NCBI GenBank assembly: GCA_015956445.1
Contig: WIUZ02000004.1
Coordinates: 744,001 to 808,000 of the forward strand
DNA: 64,000 nucleotides
From: Thelephora terrestris
Lineage: Eukaryota; Basidiomycota; Agaricomycetes; Thelephorales; Thelephoraceae
Direction of reading: 5' to 3'
The notes beneath the pieces are model-generated. The model was not told the DNA's origin and did no database searches. It was given only the letters and a program-made list of their open reading frames with translations. Each line of letters begins with the position of its first letter. The stretch's first letter is position 1. Position numbers and translations under genes: made by a program. This document shows, piece after piece, positions 24,475-38,026 of the stretch.

Positions 24475-26057
24475 ATGTCCCAGGTCTACTTCCCTCCCGG
24501 CGTTGAGTGTTTCCACCCAGATGGCAACGGAGCGTGGAACTCCTCAGCTTTTCAGGACGGGCAATGCGAAGTCACTCCGGACATGATTGACTTTCTCAAC
24601 CTCACGTCGATAACGAGCTACATGAACGCATACTGCCTGAATCCTGCAAGGGACGACAACTGTCCCTTTGGGTTTTGCCCAAACCCAGACATCGCAGGTA
24701 TGTGGTCGATGCCGCCCGCCCCGACTGAAAATTTCGCTCATGCGGTGATATTTCTAGGACCTCTTGTGAGAATTTCCAGTGAGTTGACTTCGCAAAGGCG
24801 CGAAGGGTGTTAGTGCGGAACCGAATGCTCACCTGTCCTCCAGCCTACGTTATAACCTTGTGCATCTGTCAGTATATGTCTAATCTCTCCTTAACTTATC
24901 AGTAACTCATTGCAAATGCCTGACTCTCTCCCGATTAACGATTGAACAGCCCTCCTCGTCTTTTACTCCCCCGACGATGTAAAGGACGCTTTCTGGTCAC
25001 AGGTCCTCACCATTTATTCACTCATCCTCACCGCTGGTATCGCGATCGTCCTGGGTGAACTCACGAAATTCCATGCCGTAACGGTATCGGTCATCGTCGC
25101 TTCCCCACTTACAATCTACTTCGTTGTCTACTCAATCCGTGCAAGCTGGGGCGGTATACACCGTCTCGAGAACGTCCTTGGACGAAAACACTTGTTTAGG
25201 AGGCTCTTCATCCTGCTTGCTGCAGCCATCTGGATCGCCTTCACCATCTACCCGTACCTCCAGCGAAACGCTTCCCATTTCGCCCAGACCTCGTGTAGAA
25301 CACAGCCCCTGCTGTTGAGCTTCTTCCTGCTCACCCCCATCTCCGTCGGCATCATGGAGCGGCATAGGTTCCCGTGGCTGGGACCAGTGATAGCCGGACC
25401 CTTCCTCTTGATCGTTCTGGCCTGGGTCATCGCAATCATCCGCAAACGGAGAATCATCTGGCCATCGCGTGAACCTTATCGTTTCAACTTCTGGAAAACC
25501 TTGTGGGTGTCTCTCGCATACGAAAATTGACTTTGAGCCACGGGAGCTAATGAGTGAGGGTTTTTTTAGGACGGTTGTGAGCGAACACTACCCCTTCATC
25601 TATTTCATTTCCATAGTCGTCATCCCGTTCGTTTACTGGGTGGCCTGTATCGAAATCGGGGTGTTCGACTCCAACGACAACCAGTTCACTCTCACCTTTG
25701 GCCAAGTACGCATCCTCTCACGATTACCCCCAGGGTCAGATTACTGATTCGCGTAAATTCCAGGTCCTCGCACTTTTCGTGACCATCCCCCCAATCCTAC
25801 AGGTGTCCAAGCTCGCGCCTCGTCTATTCTACTGGTTTTATGACCTCACATGGCTCCGGCGCATTGACGGCGGTCGCTCCAAATCAAGGCCTTCTTCTAT
25901 ATACGAGGGCGGCACGTCGCTTCTCGACAAACCCGGCAAGCTAGAGTCGAGGTATTCACTTGACGGGAGTGACATCCAAAAATCCGACCCATATTCCGAC
26001 CCATATGATCCACGACCATCTCAGAGTCGGGATAGAAGTCGGTACACTCAATTGTGA
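24475..26057 (+). CDS. Multi-pass membrane protein with Cys-rich outer domain
   Basis: About six exons. The first ~75 residues (MSQVYFPPGVECFHPDGNGA, then CEVTPDMIDFLNLTSI, YCLNPARDDNCPFGFCPNPD) hold at least six Cys and probable N-glycosylation sites, suggesting an extracellular disulfide-bonded domain. Membrane segments follow: LTIYSLILTAGIAIVLGEL, VTVSVIVASPLTIYFVVYS, LFILLAAAIWIAFTIYPYL, LLLSFFLLTPISVGIM, WLGPVIAGPFLLIVLAWVIA, YFISIVVIPFVYWVACIEIG and VLALFVTIPPILQVSKLAP. The C-terminal tail is Ser/Asp/Tyr/Pro-rich and cytosolic-like (YSDPYDPRPSQSRDRSRYTQ). I recognise only the general pattern of a filamentous-fungal membrane family of unknown function; it could be a receptor or transporter-like protein. 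Confidence 0.75.
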
Positions 26058-26497
26058 GGCTGAAGAAAGTGTCATCAGGCTGTTTGGAGATGGCGGTCAC
26101 TTGTAGCAGTACCATGTATCCTGACCCACGGGATTGTAAAAGCTGTCGTAGCCAATCCGCTAGATGTGATAGAAATCTCAGCATCCACACTGTATACATT
26201 CCTTTAGACAGTACAACTATACCAGGGATTATAAGGGGGTAGTGAAACCAAGTTCATGAAATGAAATCTGAAACGCCAACAGGATCAAGATGGAGAAAAA
26301 ATCTGCCAAGAACACTAGAGCACATAGTAGAAAAGCACGGAGAAAGAGAACACGGGACAGTAATGCTGGATGTGTGTACACGTAGAGATGCAGCTAGCGG
26401 TGCGAGGGAACGAAACAAGAAAACAGACGAGAGGATGAAAGCAAAAGCGATCTGAGCGAATGTCACAGTTCAAGTAATAATAACTTAAGGCCCACGC
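26058..26497. other. Convergent intergenic region
   Basis: 440 bp between convergent 3' ends. The sequence at 26255-26460 is purine-rich on the plus strand. No gene is supported. Confidence 0.4.
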
Positions 26498-29400
26498 TCA
26501 GAACCAATACTGTTGGTCTCCGGGGTTTTGCGTTGGCGGATGCCAATCCTGTCTGCGTGTCATATGCAGATCTTGGGAGCTCTGCTGGGATGAACCGGAG
26601 AGCATGTGGGGTTCATTAGGCATGAAAACGCTGAGCGGAACCTTCTCGTCGGAAACTATGTACGAGGCGTCGGTAACAGCAGATGAAGGTCCGTGCTCCA
26701 TCGAGTTCATCGGGTAGGAAGGTTGTGATGCACCATTGTATGACATGTTCTCGTAACCGTTCGATCCTATAGAGGGATCGCGGAAGGTCTGGGGAAAGTA
26801 GTCTTGATGTGGCTGCGAAGCACCTCGGAACTGGCCAGTACCGGCCTGAACTGGGGTAGGGACAGAAAACGGAGGGGTGGGTTCCGTAGACGTTGGCGTA
26901 GTCACCTGACTCGCGGGATAGGAGGGATGATCGAAGAAAGCTGAAGTTGAGGAATATGCACCATTGTTGTACCGTCCGCGAGGTTGTATCCGTGCGTCGG
27001 GGCCAGTGTCGAACGGAGTGGTCACAGATCTCCGGCGATTTTCATCGACCATCGGTTGTTCGTGTTCGTGAATAGGCGTTGAAGGGAAGGATCCATCATA
27101 TAATTGTGGCTCCAGATGCTGAGGCATGAGCAGGGGTGAAGGTAGGCTTGAATTATGGGGTAGAGTGGGAGGTATCTCGATGTATGGGGTGTTCGGTTGG
27201 CCGTTGGAACCGTCCGCAGGCGCCGGGGTCTGCTTTGGCACCTTGGAAGTCTGAGGGGCCGATCCGCGTCCACGAGCGTAAGGGGGAGGCAGCCCAGGGC
27301 GTATCCGGATGCCGTATGATGGGTACTTCGTCTCTTTGTCTTTCTCCTTATCCTTGGGTTTCGCCTTCGCAAGCTTCCTCTTGTCGGAGGGTACCTCTCG
27401 CACGTCCTTGGGGGGTTTCTGCCTTTGCCTTTTCTTGTCCAAGATGGGATCATCCAACCTGTCCTCGAGCTTGACCCTGGACACTGGCTCTGACTGGTCG
27501 TGAGGGGGAACCGGGGATATGTCCGAGGTGAACTCTGGGGGTACAAGGGATGTAGGCGTAGGGTCAGGAATAGAAAAGGACACCGCAGCCCCTACGAATG
27601 GAATACGAAATCCAGGCTGAAATGCGTCCACTTCACCATCTTGCCTCTTCCTCTTGATCCCAGCCACCTGACTCGCCTCGACCTTCTGCTTGAGCATTTC
27701 TATGATCGCGACAGGCTCAGTGGCATTTGCCTCGACACCACTGCGCATTCCAATCCCAGAGAAGCCGGGGCGCGTCGGCCTTTTGAACTCCATCTCTTTT
27801 AACGCTTCCAACGCAGAATCGAGGTCCTCTTTGAAACAAGCGGCGAAGGCTCCCCCAGTTCCATCGATGGCGATGCTTGCACAGACCACTGCCGCGTCGA
27901 AAAGGATCCGGCCATAGTCATAGTACACCCCGAAGGAGCCCCACCTTCCTCTCTCCCGGACACCAAGACAGTTCCGCCGTGATTGCCAGATTTTCATGCA
28001 CTGAATAATTTTGTGCGCAGCATTCATGACGGCAAATGAAGCTTGGTGGAGCGGATTCACAGAGTGTGCCTTCAGGTGTGGGATGTAAAGCGAAATGATC
28101 ATACGGTTCGCAATGATCTGAAGTTCGCAAGATCGTGCAAGGATCAGCGATGTATGTGAGTCTTCATCCTCGAGCGAGGGAGGGGAATTTAGGTCAAACT
28201 GGTAGTCGGTTGGGAGATCCGAAACAAATTGGTTGACCTTTCCCTCGAGTTCCACGGATTCGTCAAGGAGGACATCATTGACCTCGAGGCCAAGTGGGTC
28301 GCGACAGCTGCGCCTCTTCAAGCTCTTGACCAGCTGCGCAAGCCTTTGTATGGGCACAAGGTGCGGTATCAACGTCTGGCGCTCTCAAAGAAGATTCCGG
28401 GGCTCACCTGCATTTCAGCCCGAAATAAGTGTTGTCCGTCTTGCACGAATCAGAAGGGTGAGGGATTGTTGTTGAAAAGGGACTGAACCGGCTCTCATCC
28501 ACATCCGTTGGCAGCTTGGTGGTGAAAGGATTATCTGGAATCAACGGTTGGTGCCCCATGCAGTCAGATACAAATCTGGCGGGGTTGTGTTAACCCCTCG
28601 AATCCTACGATGACTGCGCGAGGTACGCACAGGTCATAATAAAATACGTCCCACCACACTCTTCTACGTGTTTCGGCTTCAAACAGGGGGTAGGTACCCG
28701 GGAACTCATCTGGGTCCAAGTTAAGACCCATAATTCGTGCGATATTCACCATTTTTCCGACCTAAAATGGGTAAGTTGAGGTTGGTACCAACAGTTTCGA
28801 GAACACTGACCAAGGGAAGGATGGTGTGTGAGAGCCTCGGCCTCCCATCGTGAAGTAAGTATATAACCTGAAGGATCATCGCCACCATGTAATCCAAATC
28901 ATAGTTATTTGACCTTTCGAAGACGTTGAGGGCTTGCTCGGAAAGAGCAAAAAGGGCAGCCGGGGAGGCACTGGGGTCCTCATCCACAAGTGGGTACGCA
29001 TTAGACGAAGCGGAGTTACCACCCCCATGGAAGGCCAGATGACTGACATTCGTCCTGCGTACCAGTGATCCGAGCGCAAATGCTACCGAGGCGGCAGCGA
29101 AGAATGACAAGCTAGGTCTTGATGGAGACGAGTCCCTGGATGTAGAAGTGGATGGGAATGTGCTGTTGCCCGTGGCAAATTCGTAGGTCTCTGCCTCTGA
29201 TGCCCACAAAAACAGGTTCTGAACTCGGGCCTGGAAGTCCTGGAAATTGAAAGAGGGATGAAGGGCCAAGACATCATCCACGGAGTCGAGAAATTGCTGC
29301 TGTGCTTGTTTGGATTGGGGCAGCCGCGCAACAAGCTGAGTAGTTACGGCGGGAGACTCGAGTGCCGAGGAGCTGGACAGGAACAATGAGATAGGTGGGA

Positions 29401-30051
29401 ATGCCGTCGACAGGGGTAGGTCTCCGTCCGGTAGGTCCGCTTCGCCGGTCTCTAGTTTTAGCTTGATGGACGGAACAATATTTAGATGAGATAACCAGAT
29501 GGAAGCTATATCGTCTAACGAGACTGCCAGGGAGGAGCCCGAGTTCCCGACAGCAAGTAATGTGCGGTCGAGGGACAGCGCGTTGGGTTTCTGGGTTGCA
29601 GTGGAATTCAACACGGCCATCTGAGCCTCGAGGGTGACGACCCGATTGTGAACGGATTGAAGGTCACTGGGTGCAGTTCAGCGACGATGCCGGTGATCAA
29701 ACGAGGGAAATGAACGCACATCTTCTCCGCTGCGGCCTGTGAGTACTTACAGCGATCTAAAGTGTCTCGCTTCAGACAGGAGCCACAAGGGGCACGCCTA
29801 TCGCATCGCAGCTTCAGCCGCTTGCACTAACACAGATTGTACAGTGAGTCCTCCAGCTGGCGCAATTAGAATTGAACCACCAGACCTCTGCGCAAACCAC
29901 TGTGATGCGGGAACGGACATGGCTCCTATGTGACACGTCAAATTGAGCAGGAGGATGCTAGGGGTTGAACGCACGATTGGCTAAACGACTTTGCTGACTG
30001 CTGTGGTTGCTGCTGCTCCTGCATCGGTCCTGAATCCTCTGGCGACTCCAT
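26498..30051 (-). CDS. Zn2Cys6 transcription factor with fungal_trans domain
   Basis: Start MESPEDSGPMQEQQQ (ATG 30051). Splicing restores a complete zinc cluster: VVCAE / CKRLKLRCDRRAPCGSCLKR then ...DRCKYS, with the Cx2Cx6C...Cx2C pattern; an intron (29827-29885) splits it between the first and second Cys. After a heptad-like segment (DLQSVHNRVVTLEAQ) comes the middle homology region: PSIKLKLE, ALSEQALNVFERSNNYDLDY, MVAMILQVIYLLHDGR, then the fungal_trans hallmark NIARIMGLNLDPDEF with FEAETRRRVWWDVFYYD. Exons continue via FVSDCMGHQPLIPDNPF into LAQLVKSLKRRSCRDPLGLE. The last ~350 residues are disordered Pro/Ser/Gln-rich, with a basic KKRQRQKPPKDVREVPSDKR patch, and may be an activation region. 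The target genes cannot be read from the sequence. Confidence 0.9.
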
Positions 30052-30355
30052 CCTGTGATTGGGGCACTGCGGGGGGGCAAACTTTGAGCGGTTATTGCCC
30101 TTGCTTGCTGAGTTAAAGTGGGACAGATAAGAGGGGTGCACCGCCTCTGAAGAGGCCTGGGGGAAGAGTGATAACAAAGTCGAGGTGAGGGAGTTGATGC
30201 GAAGCGGAGGGAAAAGCGAATGTGAAGTATTCCCCCAATTTATTTACAGACAATATAGCTTGGCTCGGTTAGACACGCCCTGACACGTGACTGGCCTCCG
30301 GTGACTTATTTTTCTTTTCTCACGCTGCTACTACCTCCGGTAAATTACCAAACCT
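30052..30355. other. Intergenic spacer between two minus-strand genes
   Basis: About 300 bp with the FOL1 3' end and the promoter of the Zn2Cys6 gene; nothing specific is recognised. Confidence 0.4.
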
Positions 30356-32956
30356 CTAAAACCTAAATTCGTTGAGCGAGTCTGCCACTCGCACAACGTC
30401 CCCCATTTCAAGCACATCGTGCACCCGTACTGCCGCAACCCGCTGCTCCACTGCACACGACACAGCCGCTGCAGTCGCCCATCCGCGTTCCCCTGGTGTG
30501 GTCGTGCGGCCTGGATACGAGTCCACTCGGTGACTCAAGATTGTCCCCAGGAATGACTTCTTTGATGCGCCGATCAGCTGAGGAAATCCTCTCAAAACGT
30601 TTTTATCCTCCATCGCGACCAATGAAGACGCTCTTTTCAGCAATGCAAGGTTGCCTTCGACGGTCTTGCTGAATCCGATCCCTGGGTCGATGATTACGAG
30701 CCATCGCCTCAGACCACCCCGCCCTCTCACCGCTGCATCCACTTTGTCGCCAAGTTCGACTCGTACTCCTTCCACAACATCTTGGCCCTTACCTTCCCCG
30801 GCGTAACCATATTGTCCATAGCTCTTGTTTGCCGATGCCTCACCACGGGAGTGCATAAGCACGACAGGGACCGCAAGATCTCGAGCGATCTCTCGCATTT
30901 TCAGAAAACGTCGGGCACCAGCTTCTGTCAGAGGATATTCTGGACCGACAAAACCACAGACGTCGTTGATGCAGTTTGCGCCAGCAAGGACCGCAGCCTT
31001 CGCCACTTCCGGTCTGAATGTGTCAATGCTGATCAACGTCGAATGGCCTGCGCTTCGGATGCCTTTGATGAGAGGGATAACGCGACGAATCTCCTCCTCG
31101 GTCCCTACGTGTTTCGCGTGAGGTCGGGTGGAATAACCCCCAACGTCGATAATCCCAGCGCCAGCAGCAATCGATTTAGATGCATACTCGAGAGCAGCTG
31201 ACAGCTCATCGTTCACGGATCCGTCGGAGAACGAATCAGGCGTCGCGTTTAACGTGGCCATGATATTTGTTTTGCCGATTGATTCGCCCGCAGACGTCAG
31301 TGTCCAGTATGCAGCTGTCAAACGCGCCAATCCGGCCAACCCTAAGGTGGGATTTGAGGGGGGATACTGTGGGAATGGCACCACCTTGCGCATTGGGGTG
31401 CTTTCTGGTGTCGGGGTGTCGATCAAATCGCCCAGCATTTGTTTGATTGGTCGATTGAATGTCGGCATGATATATTCCGGCATCATGCTGTTTGGAATAG
31501 ATAGAAGATCAGAGGACGACTCCAAAGGGTAAAGATCGAAGCTGACTAACTCGTTCAGAGGCCTGAGTACGAACTCCCTCTCCGCAACCCTTGGGTGAGG
31601 GACGACCAACTGGTTTTCGAGGTTTTCGAGGTGAGCCCGCGAATCCGGTGGTCGGGTATCAATGATGTCGTCACCGTACAGAACAACATCCAAGTCGATG
31701 GCTCGCGGTCCGTTTCTGAACGATGGGACTCTTCCGATGTGGGCTTCGATTCTCTTCAGCACCCGAAGGAGCACGACTGGTGGCAAATTTGTCTCGACCT
31801 AAAACAAAAGCGTGGTAAACGACCGTGGTTCTCGGAGAAATAGGTGGAGACACGCACCAAACAGGCGCCATTAACAAAACTGGGCTGGTTGGTCACGTAC
31901 ATAGGTACCGTCTCGTACAAGAAACTGGTGTCGATTATCGCGATTACTGCATCCTTCTGATGGATATGATCACCAGCGTCTAAAAATTGACTGGGGGATT
32001 CCAGCAGACGTAGTGCGAGCTCGATATTCGCGAACCTGTCACCCAAGTTCGAGCCGAAGGCGATGGCCACCGCGTGGGAGGGAACCTTTTCATCCCTCGA
32101 AGGTTGGATGGCCGAAATCAACTGGATCAAGTGAGAGTTTCTTCTCGTTGTCCAGTTGTTTATAGATAAGGACGTGTAGTCGGAAAGATCACGGGTAATC
32201 TCAACCTCCGCGGAATTGGCCAGGACCAACGCATGCGGTTTTGCCACTCGGATATTGACCGAGGTCCAAACCCCTTGGTTCTTGATAAGAAGAGCACGAG
32301 CCAGCGTGGTTACGTACGCTTCAATTGTGAGGAAAGAGGAGGTATCCCCGTGCTGACAATGAGGGAATTTAGTTCCAGGGACCCTTTAATAACGGAAGTG
32401 GAAACAGGCTTACTTCGTAGATGTCTTCTGCAAGAGAACGGTAATCTACAGGGGCAGAAGAGGTTCGGCCAAACAAGACCAGATTCATCCGAATCGTCTG
32501 CTTGGTCGCGCGTTCCTCAGGATTTACACCAATCAAAACTGGGAACTCTATGTCCTCAAGTGAGAAGGATTCTTGAGCATCTGATGGGGAACCTCTTGAA
32601 CGGGAGGCTTGAAGAGAAACAGCTTTGCCTCGTAGCAGTGCATTGGGCTTGGTCACCTTGACGGATAGAGACTGGATCTGGGGGTAGGTTTCGAAGCATT
32701 GTTTGAATATAGAGTCTGTCAACACCTCTAACGAAGAGAAAGTATTCTCAGCGCTTGACTCTGTGAGGGCATTGACAATTGAGACATAGTTGAGCGTGTG
32801 GTCGAGGTCATCAAGTTCCCCTGAGGTCCGAATGTCGTGAGCAATCGAGAGGGACAATTTGACCGGTTGGAGGCTTGGCGTTGACCACTGCGTCCCATCC
32901 TGGAATCTCGCAATAAGAGTGAGGTCGTTAATTCGGATAGTGTCTGGCACCCTCAT
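30356..32956 (-). CDS. FOL1: Trifunctional folate synthesis protein (DHNA / HPPK / DHPS)
   Basis: Carries three successive steps of dihydropteroate synthesis. From the ATG at 32956: first dihydroneopterin aldolase half (DTIRINDLTLIARFQDG, then LNYVSIVNALTES), second aldolase-like half (FPVLIGVNPEERATKQTIRM; after an intron SFLTIEAYVTTLARALLI), HPPK (VAIAFGSNLGDRFANIELAL, LYETVPMYVTNQPSFVNGAC, IGRVPSFRNGPRAIDLDVVL, VVPHPRVAEREFVLRPLNEL) and DHPS (TNIMATLNATPDSFSDGSVN, GAGIIDVGGYSTRP, LISIDTFRPEVAKAAVLAGA, NCINDVCGF, VPVVLMHSRG, LVIIDPGIGFSKT, FPQLIGASKKSFLG, GWATAAAVSCAVEQRVAAVR). All catalytic loops look intact, so a functional target of sulfa drugs is expected. Introns fall at about 32361-32412 and 31798-31858. 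An ATG at 32992 would add 12 residues. Confidence 0.96.
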
Positions 32957-33186
32957 TGGCGGGGGAAATTTGTGATGCCTGTGGGGTGACAATGAGAACT
33001 AGGAACGGGAAACGAGAAAAAGACAACAGACCTACGCAACGCACTCGAGGTTCTAACCCCATAACTGACCAGAGAGTGTACAGTTGTGGGATTTGGGAGA
33101 GACTGGCGGAGGTGGGGCCGAATAGGGACCAAGAGGCGTCGCATCAGCATCTGGGTGGAGAAGACCGCACCTTGCCGACCTGGCAA

Positions 33187-34353
33187 ATGGACTTCACCAT
33201 CGCCCTTCAGAAGTTGGCCTCATACCGTCCACGCAAGAACCCGACCTACAAGAAGGCGTTCGCCGACGGGCTACTTCTCCTCAACAACGATGCATGGAAG
33301 AGACGGCCAGACAGTAAGGCATGCGTTCTACAGAGATGATGGAAACACCGAACTCAACGCACGAGCACACTTCAGGTTGGGAGTTCTTGGAGAGCCTTGC
33401 ACTTGCTGCTTTGGACTCTGAACGATATGACGCCTCGGATGTGGGTTACTTTCTACCACTCGTGTTTTCCTTCTGATGACGAGGTTCTAGCGGTGTATCA
33501 AACACCTCGTAGACAAATTCGGTGACTCTCCCCGCGTAGAAGTCCTCTCCGGCATTCGCATAGAGGCCACGGAAAAGCCAGAGACTGCGCTTGAATACTA
33601 CAACAAGCTACTCGAAAGCGACCCAACAAATGCTGTGGGTACCCTACGGATCGCGTAACACCCATCCGCTCTAACAGAGCATAACAGGCAGCATGGAGAC
33701 GAAAGGCCTATGTCCTCAGAACTATGGGCAAATTAGACAAGTCAGTCGAGGAACTATCTTCCCTGTTGGACACTTTCTACAACGAAGTCGATGGCTGGGT
33801 GGAGCTGGCAGAGATTTATTATCTGTGCAGCCAGTACGGTTATCACCCACCCTATGCCTCTAAAAAGCTCATGCAGGTTTCAGATACAACTACGCGCTAC
33901 AGGCCCTTTCACACGCGCTGCTCTTAGCACCGCAGAATCCATTCTATGTCCTCGAGTTTGCAGAAATCGCACACACAAGTGGTGATATCCCCCTCGCAAT
34001 CAGAACGTTCCTCATGGTGGTTGACATGACGGACGACGAAGCTGCTCCCACCACTTCCTATCAGACAGACATCACTCTTCGTGCGTGGTATGGCGTCAAA
34101 CTGGTGCGTGGGTTATGAGGGGTGAGAAGTCGGGAACTAATGGCATCCTCAGAGCTTACGCCGTCTGACGTCCGAAACACGGTCGCCGTCTCAAACTGCA
34201 CCCCCAAACAACCCTGAGCTGATCGGAAAGCTTGCAACGGAGCGTCTACGACAAGCTTACGAACAGAGGGCTAAAGGAACGTCCGCACCTGAATCCGAAG
34301 ACGATCTGTTGGAATGGGCATCAACCGCACTGAAACCGCCACCTCGAACCTGA
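33187..34353 (+). CDS. EMC2: ER membrane complex subunit 2 (TPR protein)
   Basis: Cytosolic TPR subunit of the ER membrane protein complex, which inserts tail-anchored and multi-pass proteins. Six exons; splicing reads MDFTIALQKLASYRPRKNPT, RRPDSWEFLESLALAALDSE, CIKHLVDKFGDSPRVEVLSG, IRIEATEKPETALEYYNKLL, AAWRRKAYVLRTMGKLDKSV, LLDTFYNEVDGWVELAEIYY, YALQALSHALLLAPQNPFYV and LEFAEIAHTSGDIPLAIRTF. The order of TPR helices and the RVEVLSGIRIEA motif are characteristic of EMC2. The tail is Pro/Ser-rich and ends ASTALKPPPRT. The start lies 230 bp from the divergent FOL1 start. Confidence 0.9.
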
Positions 34354-34456
34354 GTAATTGTCCATCAGACCTTATGAGACAATGCTATCAGATGGTAGAA
34401 TACACTACAAACTGTGAATCGTGGCCGTTAGTATGATGCCGTACTCGAGGTAAAAA

Positions 34457-34464
34457 TATATAAT
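34457..34464 (+). promoter_or_regulatory. TATA-like element of GMD
   Basis: TATATAAT about 45-50 bp upstream of the ATG at 34508. Confidence 0.4.
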
Positions 34465-34507
34465 CGGATTATCGCCTGTCACTCCATCCCACCCCTCTGC
34501 CACCGAC

Positions 34508-36015
34508 ATGTCCTCCCAACACTTGGATGTCCCCGCTACGTTTTCTCCCCTCCTCTCAATCAAGCTCCCATCGCCCGAGGAGTATCGCAAGAGAAAAGTC
34601 GCGTTGATTTCTGGTCAGTGATGTTGCGGATGTAAAATCTGCCTATCGCCGAGTGCTTTACCATCGTATTCGGTCGTCTGACGTCTCTCTACGCATCTAG
34701 GTATCACCGGCCAGGACGGTTCTTACTTGTATGCAACGACTGCGTAATAAACCTCGTTCGTGTTATCCTAATCATGCTCATCAGGACGGAATTCTTGCTC
34801 GACAAGGGCTACGAAGTCCATGGCGTCATCCGTCGTTCATCCAGTTTCAATACCAGCAGGTTGCAGCATCTGTACGCTGACCAGCATGAGAGTGCGTTCC
34901 AATCAGTTTCCTCACATTCTCGCGAAAGCTCATAGCTACTGGCGATGTTCAGGGCCCAACAAGTTTAAGCTTCATTACGGTGATCTGAGCGACAGCACAA
35001 ACCTCGTATACATCATCGCCCAAGTCCAGCCGACTGAGATCTACAACCTCGGCGCTCAATCGCACGTCAAGGTCTCGTTCGAGATGGCCGAATACACCGG
35101 CGACGTCGACGGTCTCGGCACTCTTCGTCTTCTCGATGCCATTCGTACGTGTGGACTCGAGAAGCATGTCCGATTTTACCAGGCCTCCACCTCTGAGTTA
35201 TACGGAAAGGTCGTTGAGACTCCGCAGTCCGAGACCACCTCATTCTACCCTCGTTCTCCCTACGGTGTCGCCAAGCTCTACGCATACTGGATCACTGTTA
35301 ATTATAGGGAAGCCTATGGCATGTATGCATGTAACGGCATCTTGTTTAATCACGAAAGCCCTCGGCGAGGAAGGACCTTCGTTACCCGTAAGATTTCTAG
35401 GGCTGCGGCAGATATCTCCCTCGGAAAGCAGCAGTGCTTGTATCTCGGTAACCTCGACGCCAGGCGTGATTGGGGACACGGTCAGTTCCCAGCCACCTCA
35501 TTTTTCAAAAAAAGCATCCTGAGTTTTGGATAATAGCTCGTGATTACGTCGAGGGCATGTGGAAGATGCTTCAACAAGAGGCCCCTGAGGACTTCGTCCT
35601 CGCCACCGGCGAAACCCACCCCGTCCGCGAGTTTGTGGAAAAGGCTTTTGGCGTTCTTGGAATCCAGATTCGGTGAGAACCGTCCCTCAATCTTTTCTCA
35701 TCCTAAAATACTGACGTCATTGTCTCAGCTGGCAAGGTTCTGGTATCAAAGAGGAAGGCATCAATGTTCAGAACGGAAAGGTTATCGTCAAGGTTGACAC
35801 AGGGTATTTCCGTCCTGCCGAGGTTGAGTGCGTGATTTCCTGACAACCCGTACTGCATCATACTGACGGACATCCTAAGGTTGCTATTAGGCGACCCTAC
35901 CAAGGCTGAGCGGCTCCTTGGGTGGAAGCGCAAGGTTGACTTCGATTCTCTCGTCAAGGAGATGGTTGAGGCCGATCTCCAGGCTGCTAAGAGCCTGGTC
36001 GAGGATCAAAACTAG
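34508..36015 (+). CDS. gmd: GDP-mannose 4,6-dehydratase
   Basis: Extended short-chain dehydrogenase that converts GDP-D-mannose to GDP-4-keto-6-deoxy-D-mannose, the first step to GDP-L-fucose. Start [20 protein letters not shown]; about seven exons. The NADP loop is [20 protein letters not shown], followed by [58 protein letters not shown], the active-site STSELYGKV with [14 protein letters not shown] (Ser/Thr-Glu and Tyr-x3-Lys), [40 protein letters not shown] and [18 protein letters not shown]. All family signatures are present over the normal ~370-residue length. It is convergent with the gene for the next pathway enzyme at 36246-37748. Confidence 0.96.
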
Positions 36016-36245
36016 ATGGCCATTCCGCTATTCAAATATGGACTTGCGTATCGATCTTTCTTGGTGTCAGACACCCCTCGTTGTCTATCTTTTTCTTGGG
36101 TGTTATTTTGGCTGGGATTCGTCCAAGAATAGAGATGGTTCAATTCCTCGAGTCTACAGTTGATCTAAAACACTAATTGTGGTTGGCCGCGGTTCGCACA
36201 AAGCAAGCCCCCCACGAAACGTCATTGCGGTGGCTGACGATACAC

Positions 36246-37880
<1,635 letters not shown>

Positions 37881-38026
37881 TTACCAGACGAAACTGATAG
37901 CAACTTGTCACTTGCGAAAATTCCTGACACTTTGTACATTGACTCGGAATGAAATTTAGTGTACACAGATGAAAACCAAAATACAGATATACGCTGGTAG
38001 GTATAGGCTTCACCGCTCGGCGCGGC

